Positions 1 to 4,777 of a stretch of 12,085 bases of DNA are shown in pieces. Position 1 is the first letter of the stretch, and the number at the start of each line of letters is the position of its first letter. The translations under genes and the position numbers were made by a program. Below the pieces are notes generated by a model. That model was given only the letters and a program-made list of their open reading frames with translations. It did not search any database and had not been told where the DNA came from. This DNA is from CAITQP01 sp964387965 (GTDB taxonomy: Bacteria > Patescibacteriota > Minisyncoccia > Phycocordibacterales > UBA9973): the NCBI GenBank assembly GCA_964387965.1, contig CAYLXO010000017.1, forward strand, positions 1 to 12,085, read 5' to 3'.

Positions 1-55
1 ATTTTAGGATAAGTGTAATCGATTGGTCGTAGGTTCGATCCCTACCCGGGGAGCA
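1..55 (+). tRNA. tRNA-like 3' end (partial or remnant; isotype unassigned, Asn-like)
   Basis: Positions 29-45 fold as a perfect T-arm (GTAGG, loop TTCGATC, CCTAC). A 7-nt acceptor 3' strand CCGGGGA (46-52) and discriminator G53 follow; CCA is not encoded. The implied 5' acceptor strand UCCCCGG and G73 suit tRNA-Asn best, and TAATCGATTGGTC at 16-28 resembles the anticodon-stem/variable region of Asn tRNAs as I remember them. In 1-23, however, I could not form a proper 5-bp anticodon stem with a U33-containing 7-nt loop in any register. The gene may therefore be a 3' fragment rather than a working tRNA. The 5' half lies off the window, so this is unresolved. Confidence 0.45.
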
Positions 56-56
56 T

Positions 57-101
57 GAAAGCATTAGCCCTAAACGCATGTCGTTTGGGGCTTTTGCTTT
101 C
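57..101 (+). terminator. Strong hairpin after the tRNA-like end
   Basis: An 11-bp stem (AGCCCTAAACG 66-76 with CGTTTGGGGCT 82-92, one T-G pair, loop CATGT) sits on a second 7-bp stem (57-63 with 95-101) across a symmetric TT/TT internal loop. The T-rich stretch TTTTGCTTT at the 3' side fits an intrinsic terminator for the tRNA-like transcript. A further pair of arms (35-50 and 105-120, 15 of 16 complementary) would enclose the whole hairpin and compete with the T-arm fold. Confidence 0.6.
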
Positions 102-122
102 CTTCCCGGTTAGGGATCGAAA

Positions 123-243
123 GAAAATTCGGGACCCAATTCAGCTGAATTGGGTGAATTTTCAAGGCTGAGAAATTTTCCAAGCGACGGCGCGGAAAAT
201 GTTCTTAGCCGATCCGTGTACTCACTCCCTACCCAGGGAGCAT
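123..243. repeat. Chain of inverted repeats ending in a second copy of the tRNA-end sequence
   Basis: Three successive stem-loops cover almost every base. First, 123-163: GAAAATTC/GAATTTTC around a perfect 22-bp palindrome at 134-155 (half-site ACCCAATTCAG), which leaves no loop. Second, 166-210: 166-181 pairs with 194-210 with one bulge and one wobble. Third, 225-240: CTCCCT/AGGGAG. The segment ends with a 17-bp sequence at 227-243 that matches 40-56 (tRNA acceptor end) at 16 of 17 positions. I see no reading frame here. The region looks like a structured RNA or a mobile-element remnant; its function is unknown. Confidence 0.6.
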
Positions 244-246
244 CAT

Positions 247-280
247 AGAAAAAACGGAGGTAAACGGCTCTGTTTTTTCT
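247..280. terminator. Bidirectional hairpin terminator upstream of the CPBP gene
   Basis: AGAAAAAACGGAG (247-259) pairs with CTCTGTTTTTTCT (268-280) through 13 positions with one wobble and an 8-nt loop. The A-run and T-run would serve either strand. It closes the left hairpin chain and isolates the next gene. Confidence 0.6.
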
Positions 281-297
281 AGTAATCCTTAACAGTG

Positions 298-303
298 TAT
301 AAT
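298..303 (+). promoter_or_regulatory. -10 box of CPBP gene, leaderless-type
   Basis: A perfect TATAAT lies 7 nt before the ATG at 311, which puts transcription start at or next to the start codon. No convincing -35 is visible (only a T-run near 275-280), and there is no Shine-Dalgarno sequence. Confidence 0.5.
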
Positions 304-310
304 CTGAGAT

Positions 311-850
311 ATGACCACAGCCGAAAGTATATTCATAGTAGCAACTATCTCAGCTTTACTTGTTGGGGCTATTCTCGTAAAGAAAATTGACTGGGCGGGC
401 TTAGGTTTTAAACCCAAATCAATCTTCGCTGGTTGGCTGCAAGTGCTATTATTCAACGGTATTCTTTTTCTCTTAGTCCAATTAACCATCGCAACCAACC
501 TGGTACACTTTCCCGATTGGATAACAGATAAAGATCCGCTATTGCCTTTGCTGATAATAGGATTTCTTCAAGAGGTAGTGTTTAGAGGGTTACTCATACA
601 TTGGCTTAAGCGATGGGGCGAAAAAAGAGCACTTTGGGGAAGCACGGCGATCTTCGTGCTATTTCATGTAGTCGCTCCCTATACCTGGTCTGGTGTGGGT
701 ATTCTTTTTGCTAGCCTAACTTTAATTGCGGGATACTTCTGGGGCCGGCACTTTTTAAAACACAGAAATATATACCTTCTCGGACTTTCTCATTTCTTGT
801 TAAATCTGAGTTTTAATTATGTTATTTTCAGTACTATCGTTCTAAAATAG
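311..850 (+). CDS. CPBP-family intramembrane metalloprotease-like protein
   Basis: 179 aa, almost entirely hydrophobic, with about six membrane segments (roughly 3-23, 38-61, 77-98, 108-125, 128-146, 153-176). It carries the three signature motifs of the CPBP/Rce1 (CAAX protease, Abi) family in order: QEVVFR at 87-92, F115-x3-H119, and H161-x3-N165. In the family these polar residues build a metal-bound active site in the membrane; members process prenylated or peptide substrates or act in bacteriocin immunity. The first Glu of the usual EExxxR motif is Gln87 here, so activity may be altered or this may be a QE subfamily. The start is fixed by a TATAAT 7 nt upstream. The stop codon lies inside the first copy of the dispersed repeat. 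The substrate is unknown. Confidence 0.85.
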   Translation: MTTAESIFIVATISALLVGAILVKKIDWAGLGFKPKSIFAGWLQVLLFNGILFLLVQLTIATNLVHFPDWITDKDPLLPLLIIGFLQEVVFRGLLIHWLKRWGEKRALWGSTAIFVLFHVVAPYTWSGVGILFASLTLIAGYFWGRHFLKHRNIYLLGLSHFLLNLSFNYVIFSTIVLK

Positions 851-903
851 CCATTCGAAAATCGTCCCAGGTTCGGAGTAAGATAGGACAAACATCTCGA
901 AAA
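846..903 (+). repeat. Dispersed direct repeat, copy A
   Basis: About 58 bp that match 1635-1693 at roughly 80% by eye, with conserved blocks AATAGCC, TTCGAA, ATCGTCCCA, GTTCGGAG, AGGACA and CTCGAAA. Within each copy TTCGA pairs with TCGAA and GTCC pairs with GGAC, so each can fold. The CPBP stop codon (848-850) is in the first block. The two copies flank the kinase gene. Confidence 0.6.
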
Positions 904-959
904 ACGGGATTTGAGTCTGATACATCCAAATGCTGGATGGTATTTTATTTCTCATGGAG

Positions 960-965
960 TATACT
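960..965 (+). promoter_or_regulatory. -10 box of kinase gene, leaderless-type
   Basis: TATACT lies 6 nt before the ATG at 972. This is the same spacing as at three other genes in the window and was used to choose the kinase start. No clear -35 is present. Confidence 0.4.
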
Positions 966-971
966 CTCGCT

Positions 972-1502
972 ATGTATAGAAGAGACAAGATGTTTATGGT
1001 TGTTATAATAGGTACCTCAGGGGTGGGCAAGACCACTCTTGCTGAGTTTTTGAAAAATCAATTAGCTAACACAGCTCATGTGGCTTACGATAATATTAAG
1101 AGCTTTGTTTCTCAATTCAAAGAAGTGTATTCACACAAACAAACAAGTGTTAATGTTACTTACGCTATGACCAAAGAATATTTTAAAAATAATATTTCTG
1201 TTGTTGTAGATAAAAATATGACCAATGAAGAAGTGGATAAATATAAAGAAATTGCAGAAAAGTATTGTGTAGATTTTTTCTTATATAGGGTGGAAATTCA
1301 TGAAGATATTCGGAAGGAAAGAATTACGAAAAGGGCTTACAAGGAGAATAAGCCGATACCATCGCAAGAAACCCTAGATAAGTTCTCAGAAACGTATAAC
1401 AAGAATATACATCAAAGTAATACTACCTTTGATTCGGGGGTATTGAGTATTGAACAAATGGCAAATTTTATCCTAAAAGATTTAGGGGTTTTAAAAGACT
1501 AA
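972..1502 (+). CDS. P-loop NTPase, small AAA_33/zeta-like kinase
   Basis: 176 aa from ATG 972. The frame is open back to ATG 930, and ATG 990 is also possible; 972 is preferred because of the -10 box at 960-965. A beta strand and Walker A motif (GTSGVGKTT, about residues 14-22) lie at the N-terminus. A probable Walker-B-like strand VVVDKN and a lid with RKERITKR follow. This order is typical of the polynucleotide-kinase/zeta-toxin/adenylate-kinase-like P-loop kinases annotated as AAA_33. These phosphorylate a nucleotide, nucleic acid or small molecule; the substrate cannot be read from sequence. The gene stands alone between the two repeat copies, with no antitoxin-like partner in frame beside it. 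It is rich in Lys, Asn and Ile (A+T-rich), somewhat unlike the metabolic genes of this window. Confidence 0.8.
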   Translation: MYRRDKMFMVVIIGTSGVGKTTLAEFLKNQLANTAHVAYDNIKSFVSQFKEVYSHKQTSVNVTYAMTKEYFKNNISVVVDKNMTNEEVDKYKEIAEKYCVDFFLYRVEIHEDIRKERITKRAYKENKPIPSQETLDKFSETYNKNIHQSNTTFDSGVLSIEQMANFILKDLGVLKD

Positions 1503-1832
1503 CTACAACATTTCCCACTCATTCGCGCAGAGGTTTTGACTCAATAAAATAAATATGAAAAGTTAGCGGGTCTATTGAGTATTCTTCTCCTAAAGACCTT
1601 ATTTCCAAGCTCAAAACTGCCTTCCACTTTCAAGAATAGCCTTTCGAACATCGTCCCAAGTTCGGAGCAGACTAGGACAGAGGGACTCGAAAGAGTTCTT
1701 TTGTCTTTCACGAGCAATCATATTTCCATATCTTTAAACTATACTAGTGATTAATGAATCATACAACACCTCCCCTAGCACAAAAATTGCCCTCCATGTA
1801 TACTAAAGACCTTATCAGCAAAAAATATATTT
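1503..1832. other. Gene-poor spacer with repeat copy B and degenerate short repeats
   Basis: I support no gene here. It holds an 8-bp inverted repeat (1539-1546 with 1573-1580), repeat copy B, and a 13-bp perfect direct repeat CTAAAGACCTTAT at 1590-1602 and 1803-1815. Each of the 13-mers encodes a KDLISK stretch in one frame (stop-limited frames ending at 1639 and 1843). That could be a relic of a duplicated gene end, or chance. A -10-like TATACT at 1799-1804 may start the transcript of the basic protein at 1833. Confidence 0.4.
1635..1693 (+). repeat. Dispersed direct repeat, copy B
   Basis: Second copy of the sequence at 846-903. The outer inverted arms are better here (CTTTCGA with TCGAAAG, 7 bp), while the inner GTCC/GGAC pair is kept. 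As in copy A, the first block supplies a stop codon (1637-1639) to an upstream reading-frame fragment. Confidence 0.6.
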
Positions 1833-1949
1833 ATGCCAACTAAACTAAAACAAGGAGTGAGCCCAAAGCGTATGCCAAAAGGCCCGCACAAAACTGCTAA
1901 GCGTCTAGAAGCAAAGAAAAAGATGCTCGCTGCAAAAAAGTCTCGCTAG
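1833..1949 (+). CDS. Very small, highly basic protein (38 aa), unrecognised
   Basis: 38 aa with about 14 Lys/Arg plus His and very few acidic residues; the C-terminal half is a Lys/Ala/Arg-rich helix (KRLEAKKKMLAAKKSR). The composition suggests binding to RNA, DNA or the ribosome. I do not recognise a family. It starts at ATG 1833; a -10-like TATACT lies at 1799-1804. It is followed within 6 nt by a strong terminator, which supports a real short transcription unit. A second Met at residue 14 (1872) would leave a 25-residue basic core. Confidence 0.6.
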   Translation: MPTKLKQGVSPKRMPKGPHKTAKRLEAKKKMLAAKKSR

Positions 1950-1954
1950 TAACA

Positions 1955-1982
1955 TACAAAACCCGCACTCGCGGGTTTTGTA
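1955..1982. terminator. Intrinsic terminator after the basic protein
   Basis: TACAAAACCCGC (1955-1966) pairs perfectly with GCGGGTTTTGTA (1971-1982), loop ACTC. Confidence 0.8.
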
Positions 1983-2014
1983 CATTTTAAGTAATATTTT
2001 TTGCATACAGAATT

Positions 2015-2023
2015 TGCTATACT
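2015..2023 (+). promoter_or_regulatory. Extended -10 promoter, leaderless-type
   Basis: TGC-TATACT is an extended -10 element 6 nt before ATG 2030. The predicted transcript begins at the start codon, so there is no room for a ribosome binding site. Confidence 0.55.
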
Positions 2024-2029
2024 AAACCC

Positions 2030-2236
2030 ATGCAAAAAATAGCCACACGAGTTTTTATATATGCGTCTATCGCATTTGGAATTATTGGAATCGCAATTGT
2101 GCTCACAGCTGGTGGACCTGACACACCGGATACAGACCTCACGCACATTCTCGTCAGACTCTTATTTACAACAGTCTTTGTAATTCTCCCATCGTTTGCC
2201 ATAAGTCTTGCTGGAAAATACCTCAAAGAACGATAA
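2030..2236 (+). CDS. Small two-helix membrane protein
   Basis: 68 aa with two hydrophobic segments (about 8-27 and 40-62) joined by a short loop rich in Pro, Asp and Thr (GGPDTPDTD). The C-terminus is basic (KYLKER), which predicts both ends in the cytoplasm. I do not recognise a family. The gene has its own extended -10 box and its own terminator at 2264-2304, so it is a single-gene unit. The hydrophobic pattern and the flanking signals make it credible as a gene. Confidence 0.7.
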   Translation: MQKIATRVFIYASIAFGIIGIAIVLTAGGPDTPDTDLTHILVRLLFTTVFVILPSFAISLAGKYLKER

Positions 2237-2263
2237 TAAACTGCATAAAATACTGACTCTCAA

Positions 2264-2304
2264 AAACCCCATTCCGCCTTATATTACAAGGCGGAATGGG
2301 GTTT
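2264..2304. terminator. Intrinsic terminator (17-bp stem)
   Basis: Arms 2264-2280 and 2288-2304 are perfectly complementary (AAACCCCATTCCGCCTT and its complement), loop ATATTAC. The 3' end of the stem overlaps the first bases of the next promoter's -35 box (2303-2308). Confidence 0.85.
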
Positions 2305-2341
2305 GACAATTACCCATATTATATGGTATAATATGGGTAAT
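2303..2341 (+). promoter_or_regulatory. Consensus promoter inside a perfect 15-bp inverted repeat (operator)
   Basis: TTGACA (2303-2308) and TATAAT (2327-2332) are both perfect consensus, 18 nt apart. The spacer and the -10 region form a perfect inverted repeat: ATTACCCATATTATA (2309-2323), centre TGG, then its exact complement at 2327-2341. An A+T-rich dyad that covers the spacer, -10 and start site is what a dimeric repressor site looks like. It drives the secreted protein at 2434. No regulator gene is adjacent. Confidence 0.75.
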
Positions 2342-2357
2342 TCACTCTTTGATAAAC

Positions 2358-2428
2358 GTGTGTTTAGGTGGCTTGTAGAGAGGCTCTATTCCCCCTCTGT
2401 GGCACTTCTACTAACCATCTAAACACAC
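2358..2428 (+). promoter_or_regulatory. Strongly folded 5' leader of the secreted protein gene
   Basis: A 14-bp stem (2358-2371 with 2415-2428, one G-U) closes a leader that also holds GTAGA/TCTAC (2375-2379 with 2407-2411) and GAGG/CCTC (2380-2383 with 2394-2397). The stem ends 5 nt before ATG 2434, and no Shine-Dalgarno sequence is visible. It could be a translational switch or a stability element. I recognise no known riboswitch class. Confidence 0.55.
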
Positions 2429-2433
2429 CAATA

Positions 2434-2940
2434 ATGAACAAAATCATCACACTTTTCGTCCTTGTGGTGCTCACGCACACAACAGCACTGTCCCAAGAAA
2501 AAGAAAATTGCAAGGGACACAATTGTAAACTAACCAAAATCGCAAAGGGAAACCTTTGCGGTGCAAACGTCAAAAACTGTAGCGGATTTATAGCAAAGGT
2601 AATTGACTCCTTATACGGAATCAAAACCTTTGTGGGTAAAACCGCAAACCAGCAGTACGAACTCCTCGTAAAAGGAAAGTTCACTGTAGTAACTGGCGAG
2701 AAGGCAGCATTCTACGCAACTGAACGCCACAAATGCGTCCTGTACGCATACAAAAACAAGTCCGGTCATGGACACATTGGTATCGTATGGCCAGGCAAAG
2801 ACACTGTTATTAACGGTGTACATTACCCGCTAGCGATATCTGGCGGAATGAATAAATATGGGCGCTCTGACGGCGCCAAAAATGTTGCGCAGCAATTCAA
2901 AAAATCGGAATGGCGCAATATAAAATATTTTGTTCTGTAG
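2434..2940 (+). CDS. Secreted NlpC/P60-like cysteine peptidase or amidase (putative)
   Basis: 168 aa. Residues 1-20 form a signal peptide (MNKII, hydrophobic core, then ALS-Q). The mature part has NCSGFIAKV with Cys49, resembling the NlpC/P60 nucleophile motif (D/N-C-S-G-F), and GHGHIGIV with His114, resembling the catalytic-His strand. Such enzymes cut peptidoglycan peptides outside the cytoplasm, and CHAP and T6SS-amidase families share this layout. Four more Cys (26, 31, 42, 101) could form disulfides after export. The frame is open upstream to GTG 2368, but that start would lie inside the leader stem, so ATG 2434 is chosen. The LSQ-type cleavage region recalls Bacteroidota signal peptides, a weak hint of transfer. 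The family call is from two motifs only. Confidence 0.6.
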   Translation: MNKIITLFVLVVLTHTTALSQEKENCKGHNCKLTKIAKGNLCGANVKNCSGFIAKVIDSLYGIKTFVGKTANQQYELLVKGKFTVVTGEKAAFYATERHKCVLYAYKNKSGHGHIGIVWPGKDTVINGVHYPLAISGGMNKYGRSDGAKNVAQQFKKSEWRNIKYFVL

Positions 2941-2959
2941 TAAAAATTCTCACAAAGAG

Positions 2960-2991
2960 AAAAGTCCCGCAACTATGTTGTGGGACTTTTT
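2960..2991. terminator. Intrinsic terminator
   Basis: AAAAGTCCCGCAAC (2960-2973) pairs with GTTGTGGGACTTTT (2977-2990) with one wobble, loop TAT, followed by T. Confidence 0.85.
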
Positions 2992-3062
2992 CATTTTAGA
3001 CGTATGTACAACGACCTTGAAGCTAGTATAATTAGAATATTATAAGTTCGTAGATTTTTTAT

Positions 3063-3590
3063 ATGACATATCGTACACACGAAAAAGGTTTTACGCTCAT
3101 TGAACTCTTGGTCGTTATTGCAATTATTGGAATCCTCGCAACTATCGTTCTCACATCACTTGGAGGCGCGCAAACAAAGGCAAAAGATTCTAAGACTATG
3201 GGCCAGCTTGCTGGTCTTCGAGCGCAAGCACGATTGTGGGAGCCATCAGGTACACTTTCAACAACAATTACCGTTCCTGATGTTGCTACAGTTGTCACTC
3301 AAGATACAAACCCACTTACTGCTGACGTAAACCTTTTTGCTGATACTATCGACAGTCACAGTCTTACAAACCTTTTGGGAGGTCTTTCACAAGGCACAAC
3401 ATTCTACTTTGATTGGGACGAGACTACTCCTTCAACAGGTGGAAAATGGGTAGTCGCAGCAACGCTCTCAACTGGAGCAAACTGTGTTGATTATTCAGGA
3501 GGAAATGTTACATTCACTGGCACACCCCCTGCATCAACATCAGACTTCCAAACAGCATTCCCAAACATCACATCGTTTGATTGTAACTAG
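3063..3590 (+). CDS. Type IV pilin-like prepilin
   Basis: 175 aa. Residues 8-14 (KG-FTLIE) are the prepilin peptidase site: cleavage after Gly9 exposes Phe10, and Glu14 is the conserved Glu5 of the mature protein. The hydrophobic helix that packs in the pilus core runs to about residue 32. A polar, Thr/Ser-rich globular domain follows, with two Cys (about 146 and 174) near the C-terminus placed as in the disulfide-bounded D-region of type IV pilins. It would be inserted in the membrane, processed by PilD and assembled into a pilus or pseudopilus. Patescibacteria commonly keep type IV pili, thought to serve host attachment and DNA uptake. No other pilus genes are in the window. The TATTAT at 3038-3043 may be its -10 box. 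Confidence 0.9.
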   Translation: MTYRTHEKGFTLIELLVVIAIIGILATIVLTSLGGAQTKAKDSKTMGQLAGLRAQARLWEPSGTLSTTITVPDVATVVTQDTNPLTADVNLFADTIDSHSLTNLLGGLSQGTTFYFDWDETTPSTGGKWVVAATLSTGANCVDYSGGNVTFTGTPPASTSDFQTAFPNITSFDCN

Positions 3591-3600
3591 TTCTAAAACA

Positions 3601-3637
3601 AAAACCGCACCGAGCGAAAGCTCGGTGCGGTTTTTTT
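3601..3637. terminator. Bidirectional terminator between convergent genes
   Basis: A 15-bp perfect stem (3601-3615 with 3620-3634) with a GAAA tetraloop, A-run on the left and seven T on the right. It serves the prepilin (+) and the peptidoglycan-binding protein (-), which ends at 3646. Confidence 0.9.
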
Positions 3638-3645
3638 GTACGAAC

Positions 3646-4686
3646 TTATTGATAGATATTTATATGTGGGGTAATAATTGTACTTGGTATTGAACCAGCA
3701 GTTACTGTCTGATCGTTTATGACACCGAGTGATGATGTCCCCAAAAATTCCGTAAGCTGGAAAGTAAAGTAGTACGGTGTACCAACAATTGAAGTACTAC
3801 CAGTACTTGATGTTACAAGTGAGCCCTCTGATGGAACATTGCGAGAATCGCTGATAAGCTTAAACACCTTCGATGCTCCTGGAAGAATAGTGACTGCACT
3901 TGTCCCAGTAAATAAAAAGCTGAGTGTCCCTGGTCCTGCAAACATTGCAGTCCCCGCAGGTCCAGCACCATCGTATCTGTGCAACATGTTGCCTAGCTGA
4001 GTACCAGCATGCATGAGTTTTACATTTTGTACTGGTGCCCATGAAGAAAGTTCATTTGTACCGAGAGCAAATTCCATTTTTGAAACAGTCACAGGACATG
4101 GACCTGGGTTTGTAAGCATAACATCCATCCAGTTTCCTGCGCCTACACCTCCCGTTGATGTCACAACATATGTTGGAGAAAGTGTACCAGTGAGAGCAGA
4201 ACTAAGTGTGATTGGAGTTGTTGTACTTCCCTCTACACAACGTCCGCCTCCTTCTTCTTTTGTATTACCACCCTGATTGTTTGTGCCAGTACCTGACTGA
4301 TTGTTTACATCAGACGGATTTCCTTTTTGATCAAGTAAACCGAGCTTCTTGCCCTTTCCTCGCAATAGTGCAAGAGCGTTCTTTGTCTTTGGACCAAGGC
4401 TTGCCCCATTTGATGTAATGCCAAGCTTTGCTTGAAGTAATTTTACTGCAAGACGAGTCTTCTCACCGTAGCGGTTTGATAAAACTGTCTTTGCGTCTAG
4501 AAATCCATTATCAATCAAATACTGCTGAAGTTTTTTTACTTCTGGGTCATTCTGTCCGAACGTGAGTTGTTTTGAAAGTATGAGGGCTGGAAGATCTACT
4601 GAGTCAGTAGCTGTTTCAGCATGTGCATACGAATACATTCCGACAAAGATACTTACCATAAGCACACCAATAAAAAATCTTTTCAT
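3646..4686 (-). CDS. Secreted protein with N-terminal peptidoglycan-binding domain
   Basis: 346 aa. The signal peptide covers residues 1-23 and ends AHA-ET. A PG_binding_1-type domain spans about 40-108 (FGQNDPEVKKLQQYL, then YGEKTRLAVKLLQ, then LGPKTKNALALL), the three-helix fold that grips peptidoglycan. A linker rich in Gly, Asn, Gln and Thr runs from about 110 to 148. The rest (about 155-346) is Thr/Ser/Gly-rich beta structure, unrecognised; Cys150 and the Cys in GPCPVTV (about 197) could pair. The layout is a wall-anchored surface protein. Similar PG_binding_1-plus-beta proteins are frequent in Parcubacteria. It converges on the prepilin gene. There is no Shine-Dalgarno; a TAGTAT close before the ATG may be a -10 box. 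Its partner on the surface is unknown. Confidence 0.85.
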   Translation of the reverse strand: MKRFFIGVLMVSIFVGMYSYAHAETATDSVDLPALILSKQLTFGQNDPEVKKLQQYLIDNGFLDAKTVLSNRYGEKTRLAVKLLQAKLGITSNGASLGPKTKNALALLRGKGKKLGLLDQKGNPSDVNNQSGTGTNNQGGNTKEEGGGRCVEGSTTTPITLSSALTGTLSPTYVVTSTGGVGAGNWMDVMLTNPGPCPVTVSKMEFALGTNELSSWAPVQNVKLMHAGTQLGNMLHRYDGAGPAGTAMFAGPGTLSFLFTGTSAVTILPGASKVFKLISDSRNVPSEGSLVTSSTGSTSIVGTPYYFTFQLTEFLGTSSLGVINDQTVTAGSIPSTIITPHINIYQ

Positions 4687-4741
4687 ATCTATACTAGTTA
4701 CCTAATAATGAAGCGACATAATAGAAGTATACACCTATAAA

Positions 4742-4773
4742 ACAAAACCCTGGAAGTGATTCCAGGGTTTTGT
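4742..4773. terminator. Intrinsic terminator of the envelope operon
   Basis: ACAAAACCCTGGAA (4742-4755) and its exact complement (4760-4773), loop GTGA. On the minus strand it directly follows the coiled-coil protein gene. Confidence 0.85.
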
Positions 4774-4777
4774 AATG

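Noticed and set aside
842..1036. 64-codon minus-strand frame over repeat A
   Set aside because: Its C-terminal end is the antisense reading of the dispersed repeat and the rest is antisense to the kinase, so it is probably a repeat-derived false frame.
846..1693. Canonical integron attC sites
   Set aside because: The RYYYAAC and GTTRRRY core sites are absent and no integron integrase is in the window. Only the general fold and placement are similar.
1754..1843. 29-codon frame ahead of the basic protein
   Set aside because: It overlaps the start of the better-supported basic protein, lacks a ribosome binding site and shows no clear domain. Kept only as a possible relic.
2368..2433. GTG start extending the secreted protein by 22 residues
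   Set aside because: It would place a Cys/Pro-containing stretch before the signal peptide and start inside a stable leader stem. ATG 2434 gives a normal signal peptide.
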